Below are positions 1 through 11,656 of a stretch of DNA of 64,000 nucleotides, piece by piece. Numbering within the stretch: position 1 is the stretch's first letter; the number at the start of each line of letters is the position of its first letter. The position numbers and the translations under genes were made by a program. The stretch comes from Calycina herbarum (taxonomy: Eukaryota; Ascomycota; Leotiomycetes; Helotiales; Pezizellaceae): the NCBI GenBank assembly GCA_001414485.1, contig LLEY01000070.1:1-64000 (forward strand), written 5' to 3'. The notes beneath the pieces are model-generated. The model saw nothing but the letters and a program-made list of their open reading frames with translations, had not been told where the DNA came from and searched no databases.

Positions 1-725
1 CTATCAAAGTATTTTATTATTAATGATAATTTAGTTGTATTAACTGTCATATTATAACCGCCATAACTTTTAAGATAGTGTGTTTTACCATTCAATAAGT
101 CACCTAAGTATTTCATTTGTTCAAAATTACCTTTTTGAGATAATATGTATCTTAATCTAACTAAACCTCCCTCTTTAGATCTATCGATAATGGAACAAGT
201 AAAGCAACCTTCAGCGTCAGTAAATCCACAAAGTCAAGAAGTAGATATATCAGGTTTACTATTATTATCTAAATAGACGATCTTTGTTTTATATATCTTG
301 TTATACGCAGATATAAATAACTTAAATTGTGTTTTTCTAGTCTCCATAAAAATATTACCGTTAAATATGGATATTATTTTAAATGAACCTTATTTGTCTC
401 TGACTCTAAAGCAATGTGTATGATTATTTTTATCTTGTAGTCTTACAACACCAAAACCTAAGTTTTTTTTTATATAAAATAAAACTTGAGCATCCAAACT
501 TGATTGTGTAATCTGGAATTCTAAATAACCATCTTTATTAATAATAAATGAGCCATCTCCCTCAGTAAACCCTATTAACCAAGATTTAAATACATTATCT
601 TTTAATATAAACTTCTCACGTCTAGTCTCTGGGGAACCTGTTTCATTTGCCAGTGTAAACTGGCATTTAAAATAGTTTCCTGCGGATTGTCCCTGTTCTT
701 GAATTTTTCCTAGCAAGAAATATCT
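1..725 (-). pseudogene. Mitochondrial-type LAGLIDADG endonuclease frame, probable NUMT
   Basis: Read on the minus strand this is an AT-rich intron-encoded homing endonuclease. The first LAGLIDADG-type helix (WLIGFTEGDGSF) lies near 546-581. After an in-frame TAA at 390-392 the same frame continues and shows a second helix (…LCGFTDAEGCF) whose preceding Trp is encoded by TGA at 234-236. TGA for Trp is the fungal mitochondrial code, so the DNA came from a mitogenome. The N-terminus is translated through group I intron core sequence, as is usual for these free-standing ORFs. LAGLIDADG proteins cleave intronless alleles and may assist splicing. The frame runs off the window edge. The TAA plus TGA make it unreadable in the nucleus. 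Sequence character changes between about 716 and 760, which I take as the junction with nuclear DNA. A misassembled mitochondrial end is the alternative. Confidence 0.75.
619..716 (-). other. Group I intron core (P, Q and R elements)
   Basis: On the minus strand a P-like box lies at 701-716 (TTGCTAGGAAAAATTC), a Q box AATCCGCAGG at 679-688 and an R box CCAGAGACTAGACG around 619-633. These are the ordered conserved core strings of group I introns. They overlap the start of the LAGLIDADG frame. The S element and exon borders are not in view. Confidence 0.7.
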
Positions 726-1389
726 CTTGAGTGGACCAAGAATTAAAGACTGGTATCAAATTTTGTTGGGACTTTGCCAAACCCAGCCACAAGTCGACAA
801 CAAGCCAACGCCTCGTCCGTTCGGTAAGCGCAGTCCGGAAACTCAAGGATTTTCGTACCGAGAATCCTCGTCACGGATCAAGAATATTATCCAGACCGTG
901 CTGCCAAATGGATATATTCTCTTTTGATGGAGAGGGAAGGGGGTGGGATGGGAACACAAACTACTCCCCCTTAAGCCAGAACTCAATGGTGTACCACGGC
1001 CAAGTGCAAGCTAGACAAGTTACCGGTCCTCGACCACGCCAAAGCACTGGGTCTGATGGGTGGGAGTGAAGCAGTGGTAGGTGTGTAGGATGAAATGGAA
1101 TATAATCTCCTGTCTTTGCTTGTGAAATTGTGATTGGAATGCAGTTCGAAGGTGGTATACCCACGGTCAGAGATACAGGAAGGACCGCCGAGCATTGATA
1201 GATCAAGGTACTTGCTGCAATGAGAATTAATTCATGAAGCATCAAATATCAGGACTGCCAACTGTAACACACAACATGCAAGGATGGATCATGGGAGGGA
1301 AAACAATAACTACATCTTTACTCTACTTAATTGATGGATGAACTCTACTGTACTTCACATGCATATCTCATATCTCATACATCATCTTA
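726..1389. other. Intergenic, no gene seen
   Basis: Mixed-composition DNA between the mitochondrial-type fragment and the 3' end of the HUS1 gene. Open frames here on both strands are short and show no family resemblance. I see no RNA gene or repeat. Confidence 0.5.
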
Positions 1390-2756
1390 TTACCTGGCAA
1401 GTTCAAAGCTCCCAGCTCCCAAGACCAGAGGTTTGCGAGCCAAAAGCATGGTATATCCTTCCTAAACGCCATCGCTGAAAATCAATCATGTTTGCGTGCT
1501 CGTTTTATGCAGTAAATGAGGAAATGTAGTACTATCACAGAAATTAGAAGCCGACACCAAATCAATAGAAGGAAGGCTTACGGTCAAAACAGAATCATCA
1601 GCTCCATCCTCGAAATTCGACAGGTAAACGTATAAAATCAACGCGTTCTCATTCGCAAAACCTTCATCCAGTCAGTTGATCCAAATCCAAAAAGCAAAGA
1701 TGGAATAGTGGAAGAAATCTTACAAGCAATAACCCTTCCCCCAAGTCTCCCAACACTTAAAACCCGTCCCCAATCCCTCCCATCAATCCTCACTGTACTC
1801 CAAGCATCCGGCCCCGCCTCCCTTAAAGCAACACTAGGATGTCCATCCACATCTCCATCCATCTGCTCAGGATCAATCTCCGGATTCGTTAGGCCCGTCC
1901 AGACGCTGGAGATATTCAGGGTATCCGTGGATATACTGAGTTTGAGACTCCCATGCATATTGGCAGAAAGTTCCAACTTTGGCGCTGCGGTATTGACACC
2001 TCCACTTTTCACAACCCCGGAGTTTGTAGCTAAGGAGAGCTTGGTGAAACGATCGGATATGGCTTTCAGTTGGAGTAGGGAGGGGAGGATGATATTCGCA
2101 TCTGCTTCTCGGACTCGAGGCTCGTGGATGCCTTCTACGCTTACGGCGGTGAGGACTCGGACGGGGATATCCTGCGTGACGACCGCTTCTCTGTCTCTCC
2201 CTGCATCAAGCGGTTCTTCGCGGAAGGCATTGTCTCCAAAGGGATCTTGACTTTGCTGTTGTTGCCCGTTTAGGAAGCCATTCGCCGTGTTCCCGCTGCT
2301 GATTGTGTTTGTGATTATGGTGAGAGAGAGAACGGGGATGCCATCGCGTTTTGTGAGACGGATTGAGGCGGATGACGCGTTGATTGCGGATTTCAGAGCG
2401 CGATGGAGGGGGTGGAGGGGGAGCTCGAGGTTGATGGTGTTGTCGGCGGCGTTGGATTGGATATGGTAGTCTTCGAATATTGAGTCTATAGAGAGGGAGC
2501 TTGGGAGGGAATCAGTGCGAGAAGAAGGAGAGGGAATGGCAGAACTCACGCCCATACTTGGGTCCCTGTCTCGGGGATGATTGTGAATCGTACATTATGG
2601 TTGTCTAACCGCACCCAGGCTACTTTGCCCAGGGAAGAGAGAGACGCGGTGAGTTCTGCGCGAAAGAATTAGAAATTGGAAGACGGAGATGATGGACGAC
2701 GCGTTATTCTTACTCGAGAAGGTTTGGATATTCCGGACAGAAGTCTTGAATCGCAT
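1390..2756 (-). CDS. hus1: Checkpoint clamp protein Hus1
   Basis: Hus1 is one subunit of the PCNA-like 9-1-1 ring (Rad9-Hus1-Rad1) loaded at damaged DNA in the nucleus. Exons that splice in one frame: 2756-2714 (MRFKTSVRNIQTFS), 2655-2550 (…LTASLSSLGKVAWVRL…VRFTIIP…), 2499-1724 and 1661-1582 (…ACFANENALILYVYL). All introns are GT-AG. The start MRFKT, the block SIFEDYHIQSNAADNTINLE and the HRALKSA stretch are typical of fungal Hus1. The C-terminal RVIAC…ALILYVYL strand is the conserved clamp end. After 1582 (GTAAGC donor) the last exon is uncertain. Acceptors ending at 1475 or 1462 both give short tails; I extended to the TAA at 1390. Length of about 360 residues fits the family. A low-complexity QQQQ stretch sits in the middle. 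No neighbour relates to it functionally. Confidence 0.85.
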
Positions 2757-3539
2757 GTTGAAGGAGGAAACAGGTTGTAAGAAGATGGAGGGGGAGACGA
2801 GGGCCAAGACTTCTTGCTTCCCCGCCCTGATCTCTGTTCATTCTACCAACATATCCGGGTCAATTTCAAAATTGCGATGTGCAACAAAACCCTCTTCAGG
2901 CGATATTGATTAACAAAAGAGATTTCATCTGATCTTCTGATCTTCTTTAAAATTTATTTGTACCTTTAGGACAACGCGAAAAGTGCAATGTGCAACAAAA
3001 GATTACCGTCACTTTTAGACTTGAGAGCAGTTTTCTGTAACCAGCGACCTTGCTATCTGTCTCCCTGCCATCATAGCCCCTCGCTTCAAAGGCCACAATT
3101 CATACTTCTCCAAACCCGGAATAGGGCACTTGGCTTATAAATCGAACGAGTATTTACGAGAAATAGCAAAAGAAAGAGTATAAAATGAAGAAGAAGAAGA
3201 AAAAGAAGAAAGAAAAGAGACCGATCTCACGACCTCCACGATCAATATCAAGACCCAAGAACAAATTTCTTGCAGATCAATCAGCTTTGATATACACAAG
3301 GCAACCAACCTCGGCGTACTCTTCTCGGATTTTCTGCGATGCTTGGTTCCCAAAGCCTACTTCTTCCAATTTCAATGCTTAGTTACGTCAGTGCCAGAAG
3401 TTAGTCTGGAAATCCAACCTCGTAAAGAAAGAGAAGAATGATGGTGATAAACCGGTTTCTACAAAACCGACTCGTACTGAAAAACTAACTGAATAAGAGG
3501 AGAACCTTGAGCCTCTGGAAGGAGTCACCTCTTCTTACT

Positions 3540-4217
3540 GACTTTTTATATCTCCCGAGAGTTACTATACTTGCAGACGTCTCGCGCCGACTTAACCTTG
3601 CACGCTGTGCAAATTGAAATTCTTATATACCTTCTATACCAACTTCACTTCCTTGAAGCCGAGAACCCACTGCTAGGGTATCTTTTCCAGAGTCGAGGTG
3701 TACCTTTGGGAAAACTGGTATCATTTCAAGTTTTCAATCCTCCGCATCACAACAACAAAGCAGTAAAGGTTTGCAAGAAAGCAGATTGTACACAGCTATC
3801 TATGAATCTTTAAAGGCTTGAAATCAAGTTTTTTTTATATAGGTTTTGAGTCAGCTGTGGCGTTCATGAAAATGTCAATACCCCACTTTTCCCAAAGGTA
3901 CATCTCGACCCTTGAAGGGACATCCTTCTCTACAAGCTACTACTTAGGCTACGGATCTGAATTTGAAGAACAGAGTAAGAGAGATATCTCGCCCTCTTGG
4001 GATCCTCGCGGATGATAACAGTTACTTAGAGAATAATTAATATAGGACTTTGTTTACTTGGAATTCGCTTATTTACTTGAAGATTTGTTTACACCTGAAT
4101 GTACTAATAAGAGTCTTGCTCGGATAATTGTTAAGATCAGCGATGTTTTATTTTTGAAAACAACTGTTATAGAACGTTCCAGGGCTAGCTAGGCATCCGT
4201 AGCACATGTCCCTGGGA
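3540..4217 (+). repeat. Divergent repeat copy 1
   Basis: Shares ordered anchors with 5400-5994. A TTGTTTACTTGG(T)AATTCGCTTATTTA block lies at about 4050-4078 here and 5780-5809 there. An AGC(A)GCGATGT…TATAGAACGTT block with a GTA-CACATG end lies at about 4138-4206 here and 5913-5990 there. Differences are largely transitions. The family is not recognised; it could be a relic transposon with its ends not resolved. Confidence 0.5.
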
Positions 4218-5399
4218 GCCTACATATACTCCTCCCATGCTCTCTCTTTAGAAGGCCATCTTGAATTTACCTCATATTACATTTATCATCTTCTGGCATT
4301 TGGTAGCAATGCCTTGAGCTCCAAACTCAGGGTCCGAGCCTGGAATAGATATTAGGATTTCGGCTTCAACTACATTTGCTAGCTTGACTTCGTAAATCAT
4401 CGATAAACCCCCACTCATTTTCTCTTGCCCCCTCCCCAGTCTTTGGTTTTCGTTATTTGTCGTTAATTATAAATACGTAGGGCTTTGCGCTTTCGCTGCT
4501 TTGTCGTCTTAACTTTGTAAGCAAGCGACAGACTTCACACCTCTCTCGCGAACCAACTTTCTTAGCTGAACTAACAACTCTTAACCTCTTATTAAGCTCT
4601 TCACGAACCTCCGCATTATATCCGTTATCATAGCCACTTGTTCTCAGACCTAAAAAACTATAGTCAGTGTTTCCAGCTTCCCTGTCTAGCCTAGCCTAGG
4701 GTGTAGGCTAATTAAGGTAAACCCCCCTCCCTAGGTTGGGCAAAGGAAGGCTGACACTCAAATTTAGCAGGAAAAGAAAGGCTGTAGTAGTTGAGAAGAG
4801 AGATGAGGAGGAGCTGGGCTGGGTGACAACCGGGGAAGGAGGAGAAAGGCAAGAGTCGGTTAGCGAAGCGAGGGAATATTTCATGGGAGGTTCACTTTGA
4901 GACTACTCAGTAACAAAATCATCTCTTTTCAAATCCCCTTTTCACGAAATCGGCTCTACTCTAGAATGAACGACACGCCAGCCTGAACCTCAGGATAAGA
5001 AAGGCAATAAACACATCAAAGGCTAGAAGAATCCCGACGGTTTATTTGGCTAAGAAGGCTGATATAAAAAAAAAGAAGGCGTTATAGAGAAAGGAGAGAA
5101 TAGGCTGACGATGCCAAGAGGCTAGGCAAGGAATATAAATAGACTGACTATAGTTAATATAATAGAACCAAGACCTGGATAGAACGTACACTAGACGAGG
5201 ATTTACAAGGAATAGTATAAGAGACAACGCAAAGAGAAAGAGAAGCAAAAACCAATTTCATCATACACTTCTTTCTTACGATACAAGTAACGTTCATGAC
5301 CTCCAAGATCAAGAAAATCGAGATGAAACAACTAGCTTGCAAACCAATCGACTTCGTTATATATAAGAAATCCGAATTTGGAAGAAGAAGAGAAGAAGG

Positions 5400-5994
5400 A
5401 TGACTTTGAACTTCTACCAAGTAAAAGAGTTACTTCTTCTTACAAACTTCCTCTCTTATAAATTACGATGCTTATAAACGTTCTCTACCAATTCAACCTT
5501 GTACGCTATACAATACCAAAGTAACTTCTGGGTCATGTAATATAAGCTGATACCTCACGCACAGTATCCTCTCGTATAGCACGTACCTCTTTTCGATTTC
5601 GCTTTCCCACTGCTAATATGAGAAGAAAAGAATATATTTTTGGGATCCCAGTAGTGATATAAGTAAAAGAAGAGGACTTGGAACTTGTTTACTAGCTTAT
5701 TTACTTTGGACTTTGTTTAATTTGCGATGCGATACTTGGCAGTACTCGTGAAGAGCGGGCGCATAGTTATTTGAGAATTTGTTTACTTGGTAATTCGCTT
5801 ATTTATTTACGATACAATGAGATAATATACTTATAAAGAGTCAATCCGAAGGGTAAAATTATTTGAGATATTCTTACTTATACTTACTACTTGTACTTGG
5901 ATAATCGCTATGAGCAGCGATGTCTTCTTTTAAAAGTAATTATTATAGAACGTTTCAGAGCTAACTGGCAATATTCGTAGTACATGCTCTACGT
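5400..5994 (+). repeat. Divergent repeat copy 2
   Basis: Second copy of the repeat at 3540-4217, with the same anchor order. An upstream block (GACCTCCA-GATCAA near 5296 versus 3231) suggests that homology may begin earlier, around 3100 and 5040. It is more AT-rich than copy 1, as if more heavily mutated. Confidence 0.45.
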
Positions 5995-6826
5995 GTACGA
6001 AGAAAGACGCCGATTTGAGGTACCAGCTACACCTAAACCTCAGAAATTAAATCTCTAGACAAGTCCTCAAATCGCGACGTGCAACAAAACTCTAGAGCTT
6101 TCCAAGATAGTAGTCCACCTTGAGCTGAAGTCCTCAAAAGTACGACATATAACAAAACCAAGTCAGCTCTGAGACAGTAGACTCCAAATGAGATACTCTC
6201 AATATCTCTATTTCAATTTTATTATTTAAGTGAAGTAGAATAATAAAATAGAGAGTATACTTTTACTAAAATACTATTTCTTTAAGAGAGAAAGAGAGCA
6301 AAGAAGATATTCTTATAATTCTTTAATTTGATTCTATTATTCTAGATAAATAAACAAACATAAAGAAGTAAGAGAAGTTACTAAACTACTAGAAATTTAA
6401 GAAAAAAGAGAGTAGAAAAGATAGTCTTAAGTTAGAAGAACGAATTGAGTTATTCGACTTATTTAGAAGAATAAAAACAGAAGAGCTTAGATAAGGTCAC
6501 AGTGGATCATATGGTAAGGTTTTCCATCTTAATATATTCATTCTTATGAAGCTTCTTTTGCCAACGACGCGAAAAACAAAGCTTGCGCAAAATTATGGTA
6601 CATCTGTGTCCCTCCCCCCAACTTCATTAATGACACCTTTGAATCAAAACAACCCCCCTTCGAGACTACATCTCGTATTATCGTATTACATCTTGGTGGA
6701 AAAGGAAAAAAGAAAACAGATCAAAGTCGTGGGGTATCTCGCAACTAAAACGCCCTAGAAACACCTTCAATGATGTCGAAAAACGCTGAAAAAACACCGC
6801 CCAGACGCGCAAAAACAGCAGCAAGC

Positions 6827-8528
6827 TCACCACCATCCACTGACACTTCTGGGGCCCCGAGGGACAGAGCCAGCACGAGGTTGACCACCAGGTCGTGAAA
6901 TTAGACCAGCCGACGGACCAGTTGGGACACCGGCAAAGTTGCTGGGGGTGGAAATGCGACTTGGACCGTATGAGGCGGATTCGTAGAGACGGCGGCCACC
7001 CATCCCAGGAATGTTGATTGCTGGTTCGAGTGGAGAATGACCCCTAGAGGGTCCACTTGCTTGGTCTGCAGTCCCCCAGATCTGGGAGCTGGCAGTAAGA
7101 GGTTGCTCACGAGTAGTTTCAAACCGCGAGTCAGGAGAAAGAAGACCTGATGGGCGTGCATGGAAGTCCATGCCGCTTGGTGATCGTTCAATTGGTGGAG
7201 GGAACCAGCCAGAGTCGGTGCTGCTTGGTCTATCCTCCAGAGAAACAGCACGGTTTTGCATCGCAGGTCCCGCAGCAGCCATGTTGGGAGTAGGAGGCTG
7301 GAACTGCATGCGAGGGAAGCCCTCTTGTGCATACGAATCCCGTCTACTTCGGAGGAGTCCCTTAACACGATCGCTGTCATCCTCGAGTACAGTGATGCTT
7401 GAACGAGAACGGCGGAGACGAGAATGGGCAAGGTGCTCAAACCCTGGTGGAGGACGAAGAACAGGGCGAAAATCGTGAACGTTCTGCTCAACACCTTCCA
7501 TAATATATTCATTGTAATAGCCAAAGGAGGGCGCATGAGGGTTGTATTGTACTGCGTGTCCACCAACGTACGAACCCGCCGCGATGTGTTGGTATTGATG
7601 CTGCTCAGCAGCCAGATGTCTCAAGAAGCGAGACTGGACGTTATCAGCCTCTTCTTCTTCCTCGTCAAGAAGGTCGTCGCGTTCGGCGGCGCCACGAGTT
7701 GAACGGCGGGCTCGTGAGTTATCTGGTGTTTGTCCTGGTCCTGGTCTTTGATAGAACCGTGGTGCTGGAGGACCACCTGGTGGCCCTGGAGGACCTTGTG
7801 GTAGGAAGCGAGGGTGAGTGTCTGGGGGAGGTCTACCGGTCGTACCGTATCGTGTGTCTCCATGAGTGGTTTCATCAATCTTGCCGACTCTGTTGTAGAT
7901 TGAGACCATGTTTGTGAGATTGGCATATTTCTGGTGAAACCAACAATTAGCATTTTGCATTTTCAAGAAATGGGGAGGAAATGGAAAGAAAACGAAGAAG
8001 AAAAAGGGTATTAAACATACGGAAGGTACCTGCTTGTAAGTACCAGACGCAAGAGTGACTTCTGTGACCATCTCTGGGGGACAGGAAAGCGAACGGAAGT
8101 TCTGGAAGGCGTCGTCGGTGTCTTCGGTTGCTTCATACCGATCATGGACTGCCTTTACATCATGAATTGCCTTATCAACTTCTGCAACCTGATCTGGAAA
8201 GGGATGGACATCGAGGTCAAAAACATCTACTCGATCCTATGGAGTTGTTAGCTAGTTCGTTGAATGAGAAGTTTCTTGTTTCGCTTACCATGGGGCCAAA
8301 CGTCAGGCATGTACCATTCTCGAAGGAGACAATTTTTTGGCTCTCCTTGGGGCCGACTCTGGTATATAACTGCGATGAATTAGCATTCTTCTGTTGCTGA
8401 TGGCTGGAAAAGGAGTAGCTTACCTGCGCAGCTCCCTCGGAGGGGGTGGGAGGACGGCCGGGCACCTTCAATCCCCAGGACTTCGACTCGTCAGAGCCGG
8501 AAACTTTCTCGAGTTGCTTTGGAGGCAT
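6827..8528 (-). CDS. Unrecognised proline-rich protein, four exons
   Basis: Exons 8528-8424, 8369-8289, 8236-8030 and 7930-6827 have GT-AG borders and whole-codon lengths (35, 27, 69 and 367 codons), giving 498 residues ending in …SVSGWW. The first half (about residues 36-155) looks folded: LYTRVGPKESQ…SFENGTCLTFGPM, then a DRVDVFDLDVHPFPDQVAEVD helix-rich section. Then come a Pro/Gly stretch (about 164-198), an RSTRGAAERDDLL segment and an acidic EEEEEAD run (about 220-226). The rest is a long disordered tail rich in Pro, Ser, Arg and Gly. No signal peptide or membrane span is visible. I do not recognise the family. The perfect exon phasing and coherent N-terminal domain argue that the gene is real. 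The disordered tail suggests a scaffold or regulatory role, but that is speculation. Confidence 0.75.
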
Positions 8529-9480
8529 GGTTGATACTATCTGTTTCGCTTGTCAGTTGCTGGTATTTTGCGACGAGTGTCTTGAGATGAGGTTCGTTGT
8601 TTTGATGGAAGCGTGGTGGTTGAGGAGGAATGATGATGAAGAAGAAGGGAGGGGCTTCGCTCAAATATATAAATGCGGCGAGGTGAATAGCCTCAAGTGG
8701 AGCAGTGAATGCAAAAATGTCGCATCGCAATCAACAGAGCGTTGAGTGAAGCGAGGTGCAATGCGCAGTATGATATCAAAGGAAAAGGGGCGAAGGACTT
8801 ACCTCTGCGGCGGCAGGGAGGGGGCGGTGGTGGTACTGGGGGGAGGTTGTAGGAAGAATCAAAGAAAGGAAAGAAGAAGTGGTGTCGGATTGCAAGATAT
8901 AAATTTTATTCTGCCGATTGGGTGGGTCAGGCGGTGTAAGGGGGCGCGACAAGTAGTTGGGTGGGGGACATTGGGGCTTGGATCCTTGTCTATGTTCTGT
9001 TAGGGCTTCTGTTTATGACGGACCGGAGATTACATCGGAGTTGCTTTTCCCCCTGATGAATGATTGTGATTCATTTTTGGTGGTTCAGTAAAAATGCTCG
9101 CTTAATGTTTTTACCTCCTTGCTTTTGAACAATGACGTTTCTGGTAATATTTTGAGAATAAAGCTTTTGAAATGAGCTTAGGTTTTTAAAATTGAGTTTA
9201 GTAAGTTCTTACATATGTTCTTGTTATTCTCTTCATTTTAAGAAATGTCTGTTGTTCTAAATAGTTACTAAAATAGGGTTTGAGATAAGTACTATCGTAT
9301 TTCTACTTCTCTAGTAACTTCCTTTGATATTCTCTATTCAATTTAACTTGAGAACTGTCTATTTTTGTGAATAGTTACTAGAATAGAAATGATAGTTTTT
9401 GTGATGTTATTTTTTAGAGTACTTGTTCTAATACTCTCTGATTTTTGTCGCACTTCGCACTTCTCAATTCTCAGTGGCTG
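8529..9480. other. Upstream region of the proline-rich gene, then AT-rich repeats
   Basis: 8529-8900 is purine/GC-skewed DNA likely to hold the 5' UTR and promoter of the minus-strand gene ending at 6827. From about 9100 the DNA is AT-rich with repeated phrases, for example AATAGTTACTAAAATAG near 9262 and AATAGTTACTAGAATAG near 9369. A copy of the TCGCACTT-type motif lies at 9442-9462. No gene seen. Confidence 0.45.
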
Positions 9481-9482
9481 TA

Positions 9483-10192
9483 CGGCATCCTGAATACACT
9501 AAACTCCAAAAACGACTAAATCGCAAATCGCAAAGTGTCACTTTTCAAGGTGGGAAATAGTATAAGAAACTTATTTTATTTCTCTCGCTCTCTTTCTCTT
9601 GCTCCTCTCGCTCTTACTTTCGCGCCTATTATAGGTTATTAAGCTACTACTCATTTGTTAATGCCGCCCCCTTACTGCTTTACCCTTCCTGTCACATCCC
9701 CTTACTGCCGCTTCCCCTCACTGCCGTATCCCTCGTCTTTCCCTCTCTTGACATTACTCTTGTGCCCTCTCGTGCTTTCTTTGATAGAGAAGAAGAAGAA
9801 GAAGGAGAAAAGGAAGAGGCTGGAGTGGGGCTGGGGGGCTGGGGGCTAGGGGCTAGCAAACAATCAATAGTCACGTTATAATGTCACCCTCTAGCCTCTT
9901 TGGGGAAGGCTGGACATTAAGCGAGAAGCAAACAAGGTTCCCCACCTACCATTTTAGTATTTCCGCGCCCTTCCTACCCTTTCTCTTCTCTTCTATTACT
10001 TGAAGAAAGAAGCGAAGATAGAAGCAGTAAGAGTACGAGTATAAGAGTATGTATTAGTAGGGCCGCATAGCGCATTTAAGTTGATTTAAGTAGTAGCTTA
10101 AATCCCAATATATTTTCTGACCTCTTTTTGCGTTTTACGATTTGCGATTTGCGATTTAGTCGTTATTGGAGTTTGGTGTATTCAGAACGCCG
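9483..10192. mobile_element. 710 bp TIR element (MITE-like), TA target site
   Basis: Both ends carry an inverted repeat of about 55 bp. The left end starts CGGCATCCTGAATACACTAA; the right end read inward starts CGGCGTTCTGAATACACCAA. Both continue through AACGACTAAATCGCAAATCGCAAA. The element is bordered by TA at 9481-9482 and 10193-10194, the target duplication typical of Tc1/mariner-type elements. The interior is pyrimidine-rich on the left and purine-rich on the right, and I see no transposase. A non-autonomous element is the simplest reading. Confidence 0.7.
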
Positions 10193-11654
10193 TAGCTGGA
10201 CTACTATTATAAGTTCTTCTAATTTATGTTGCACTTCGCACTTCGCACTTCTCAACTGTGAAGGTCCTGTTCTTACTCAACTTTGGTTTTGTTGCAGTTC
10301 GCAATTTGAAGAGAGTGACTACTTATAACTTCATTGTATGCTTTGTTTTACTTTATTCTTTTAGCGAACTGTTTATTTATTGTGGATAGTTACTGAGCTA
10401 ATTTTTGAGATAAATCACTTGTACTTTTGTTTTGATGTTCTGTATTCATTTCTTCTAGGAGAAAAATCATTATAATGCTAAAGCGAGGTTTAAGGCAGAG
10501 CGTTGTCTTATTTTTAGTGTTCTAGTAACTTCATTTCAAGTTTTTTGTTAGTCAGTTGTGTCACTGGAGTAGAGAAAGAAGTGAATACGTGCGATGATAA
10601 TATTTTAGAATCTCTGTCATCTAGTTAAAATGAATTTGCTGCACATCGCACTTCTCTGGGCTGAGTACTACTGTCTTTATCACAGGGATTTTGTTGCATA
10701 TCGCACTTTTAAGAGTACTACTCTCTCATTTTGAAGGTTTTGTATAAATTGTACTGTTTTTTAGTTACGAGAAATAGCTTAACTTGTAAACCCCGCTTGA
10801 ATGTTGTTAGCATCTTTTTAAACGCTATAAGAAAAAGAGGAAGAGAGAGAGAACCGAGCAGCAAGGTACCTGAAGATCAAGGAAATAGGGGGCTAGAGTC
10901 TCATGATTACCACAGCTCTTTTGGCGTTTCGTGTAACCTCTTGAATACCTCCCTCCTCCCCTCAACTCGTTTTTTCCCTTGAAAACGCCCCAGTTTTAAA
11001 TCAGTTGAGAACAACCGACGTAATCTTTCACTTCTTGATTGCGGTTTATTTTCTTCTTTCTTAAACATCGCAATTTGGAGTAAGAAGAAAAGAACAAGCT
11101 AGATATTTGAGATAGTAGGTACATGAGAGAAATGTAGAAGAGAGGGAGAAACCTGGAAGTGGAGAAGAGCGGAAGGAAATGCTAAGGGTTTCTTAGAGCA
11201 TCTTTTTGGAGAACAGAGAATGACATAAATACTAACGCTGATGATGTTCTGAAGTCAAAGGTTCAATCATTTATAACATTGCTCTAAGTTCCCTTTATGA
11301 TTTTCTTCTTTTCTTCTACTAAAACAATGGGGATTCTTGTGAATAGTAACGAGGAATATGTGGAATGAAGTTATACCAAGTCATCCTTTTCTTCAATTCT
11401 TAAAGAATGAAATCTATTATGAACAGTTATCTTCTTAGATAAGCTTCTTCTTTATCTTTTATCATACAGTGAGTTGCGAGTTAAGCTTGAATTTGCCTAC
11501 TTTTTTTGTAATCCGAGCTTTTTTATTAAGGCTTTCTCCCTCTTTTCTTTAGAAGACAGAAAATAAAAGTACTCTAAAAGAGACAAGGCCTAGCTAGAAA
11601 GAAGCGCTATATCTAATTATCTCTCTTCTATATAATTTATTAATTTAAAGTAAG
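10193..11654. other. Repeat-rich intergenic DNA
   Basis: No gene seen. Contains four copies of the TTTTGTTGCAYATCGCACTT motif (near 10226, 10287, 10635 and 10688) and further AATAGTTACT phrases shared with 9.2-9.4 kb. The many short open frames are unrelated to one another. Confidence 0.45.
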
Positions 11655-11656
11655 TA

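Larger units (their letters stand above)
2757..6826. other. Gene-poor, repeat-derived interval
   Basis: No credible gene seen. The stretch holds a divergent duplication (about 3540-4217 and 5400-5994), four copies of the 20-bp GTTGCA-type motif (near 2873, 2981, 6074 and 6141), an A/G-rich run near 3184-3221, and AT-rich DNA from about 6190 to 6480. Open frames are below 90 codons and shift frame between the two duplicate copies, so they are unlikely to be coding. Confidence 0.5.

Noticed and set aside
7424..7953. Plus- and minus-strand frames of 70-220 codons inside 6901-7953
   Set aside because: They overlap the last exon of the proline-rich gene in other frames and lack splice phasing; coding shadow.
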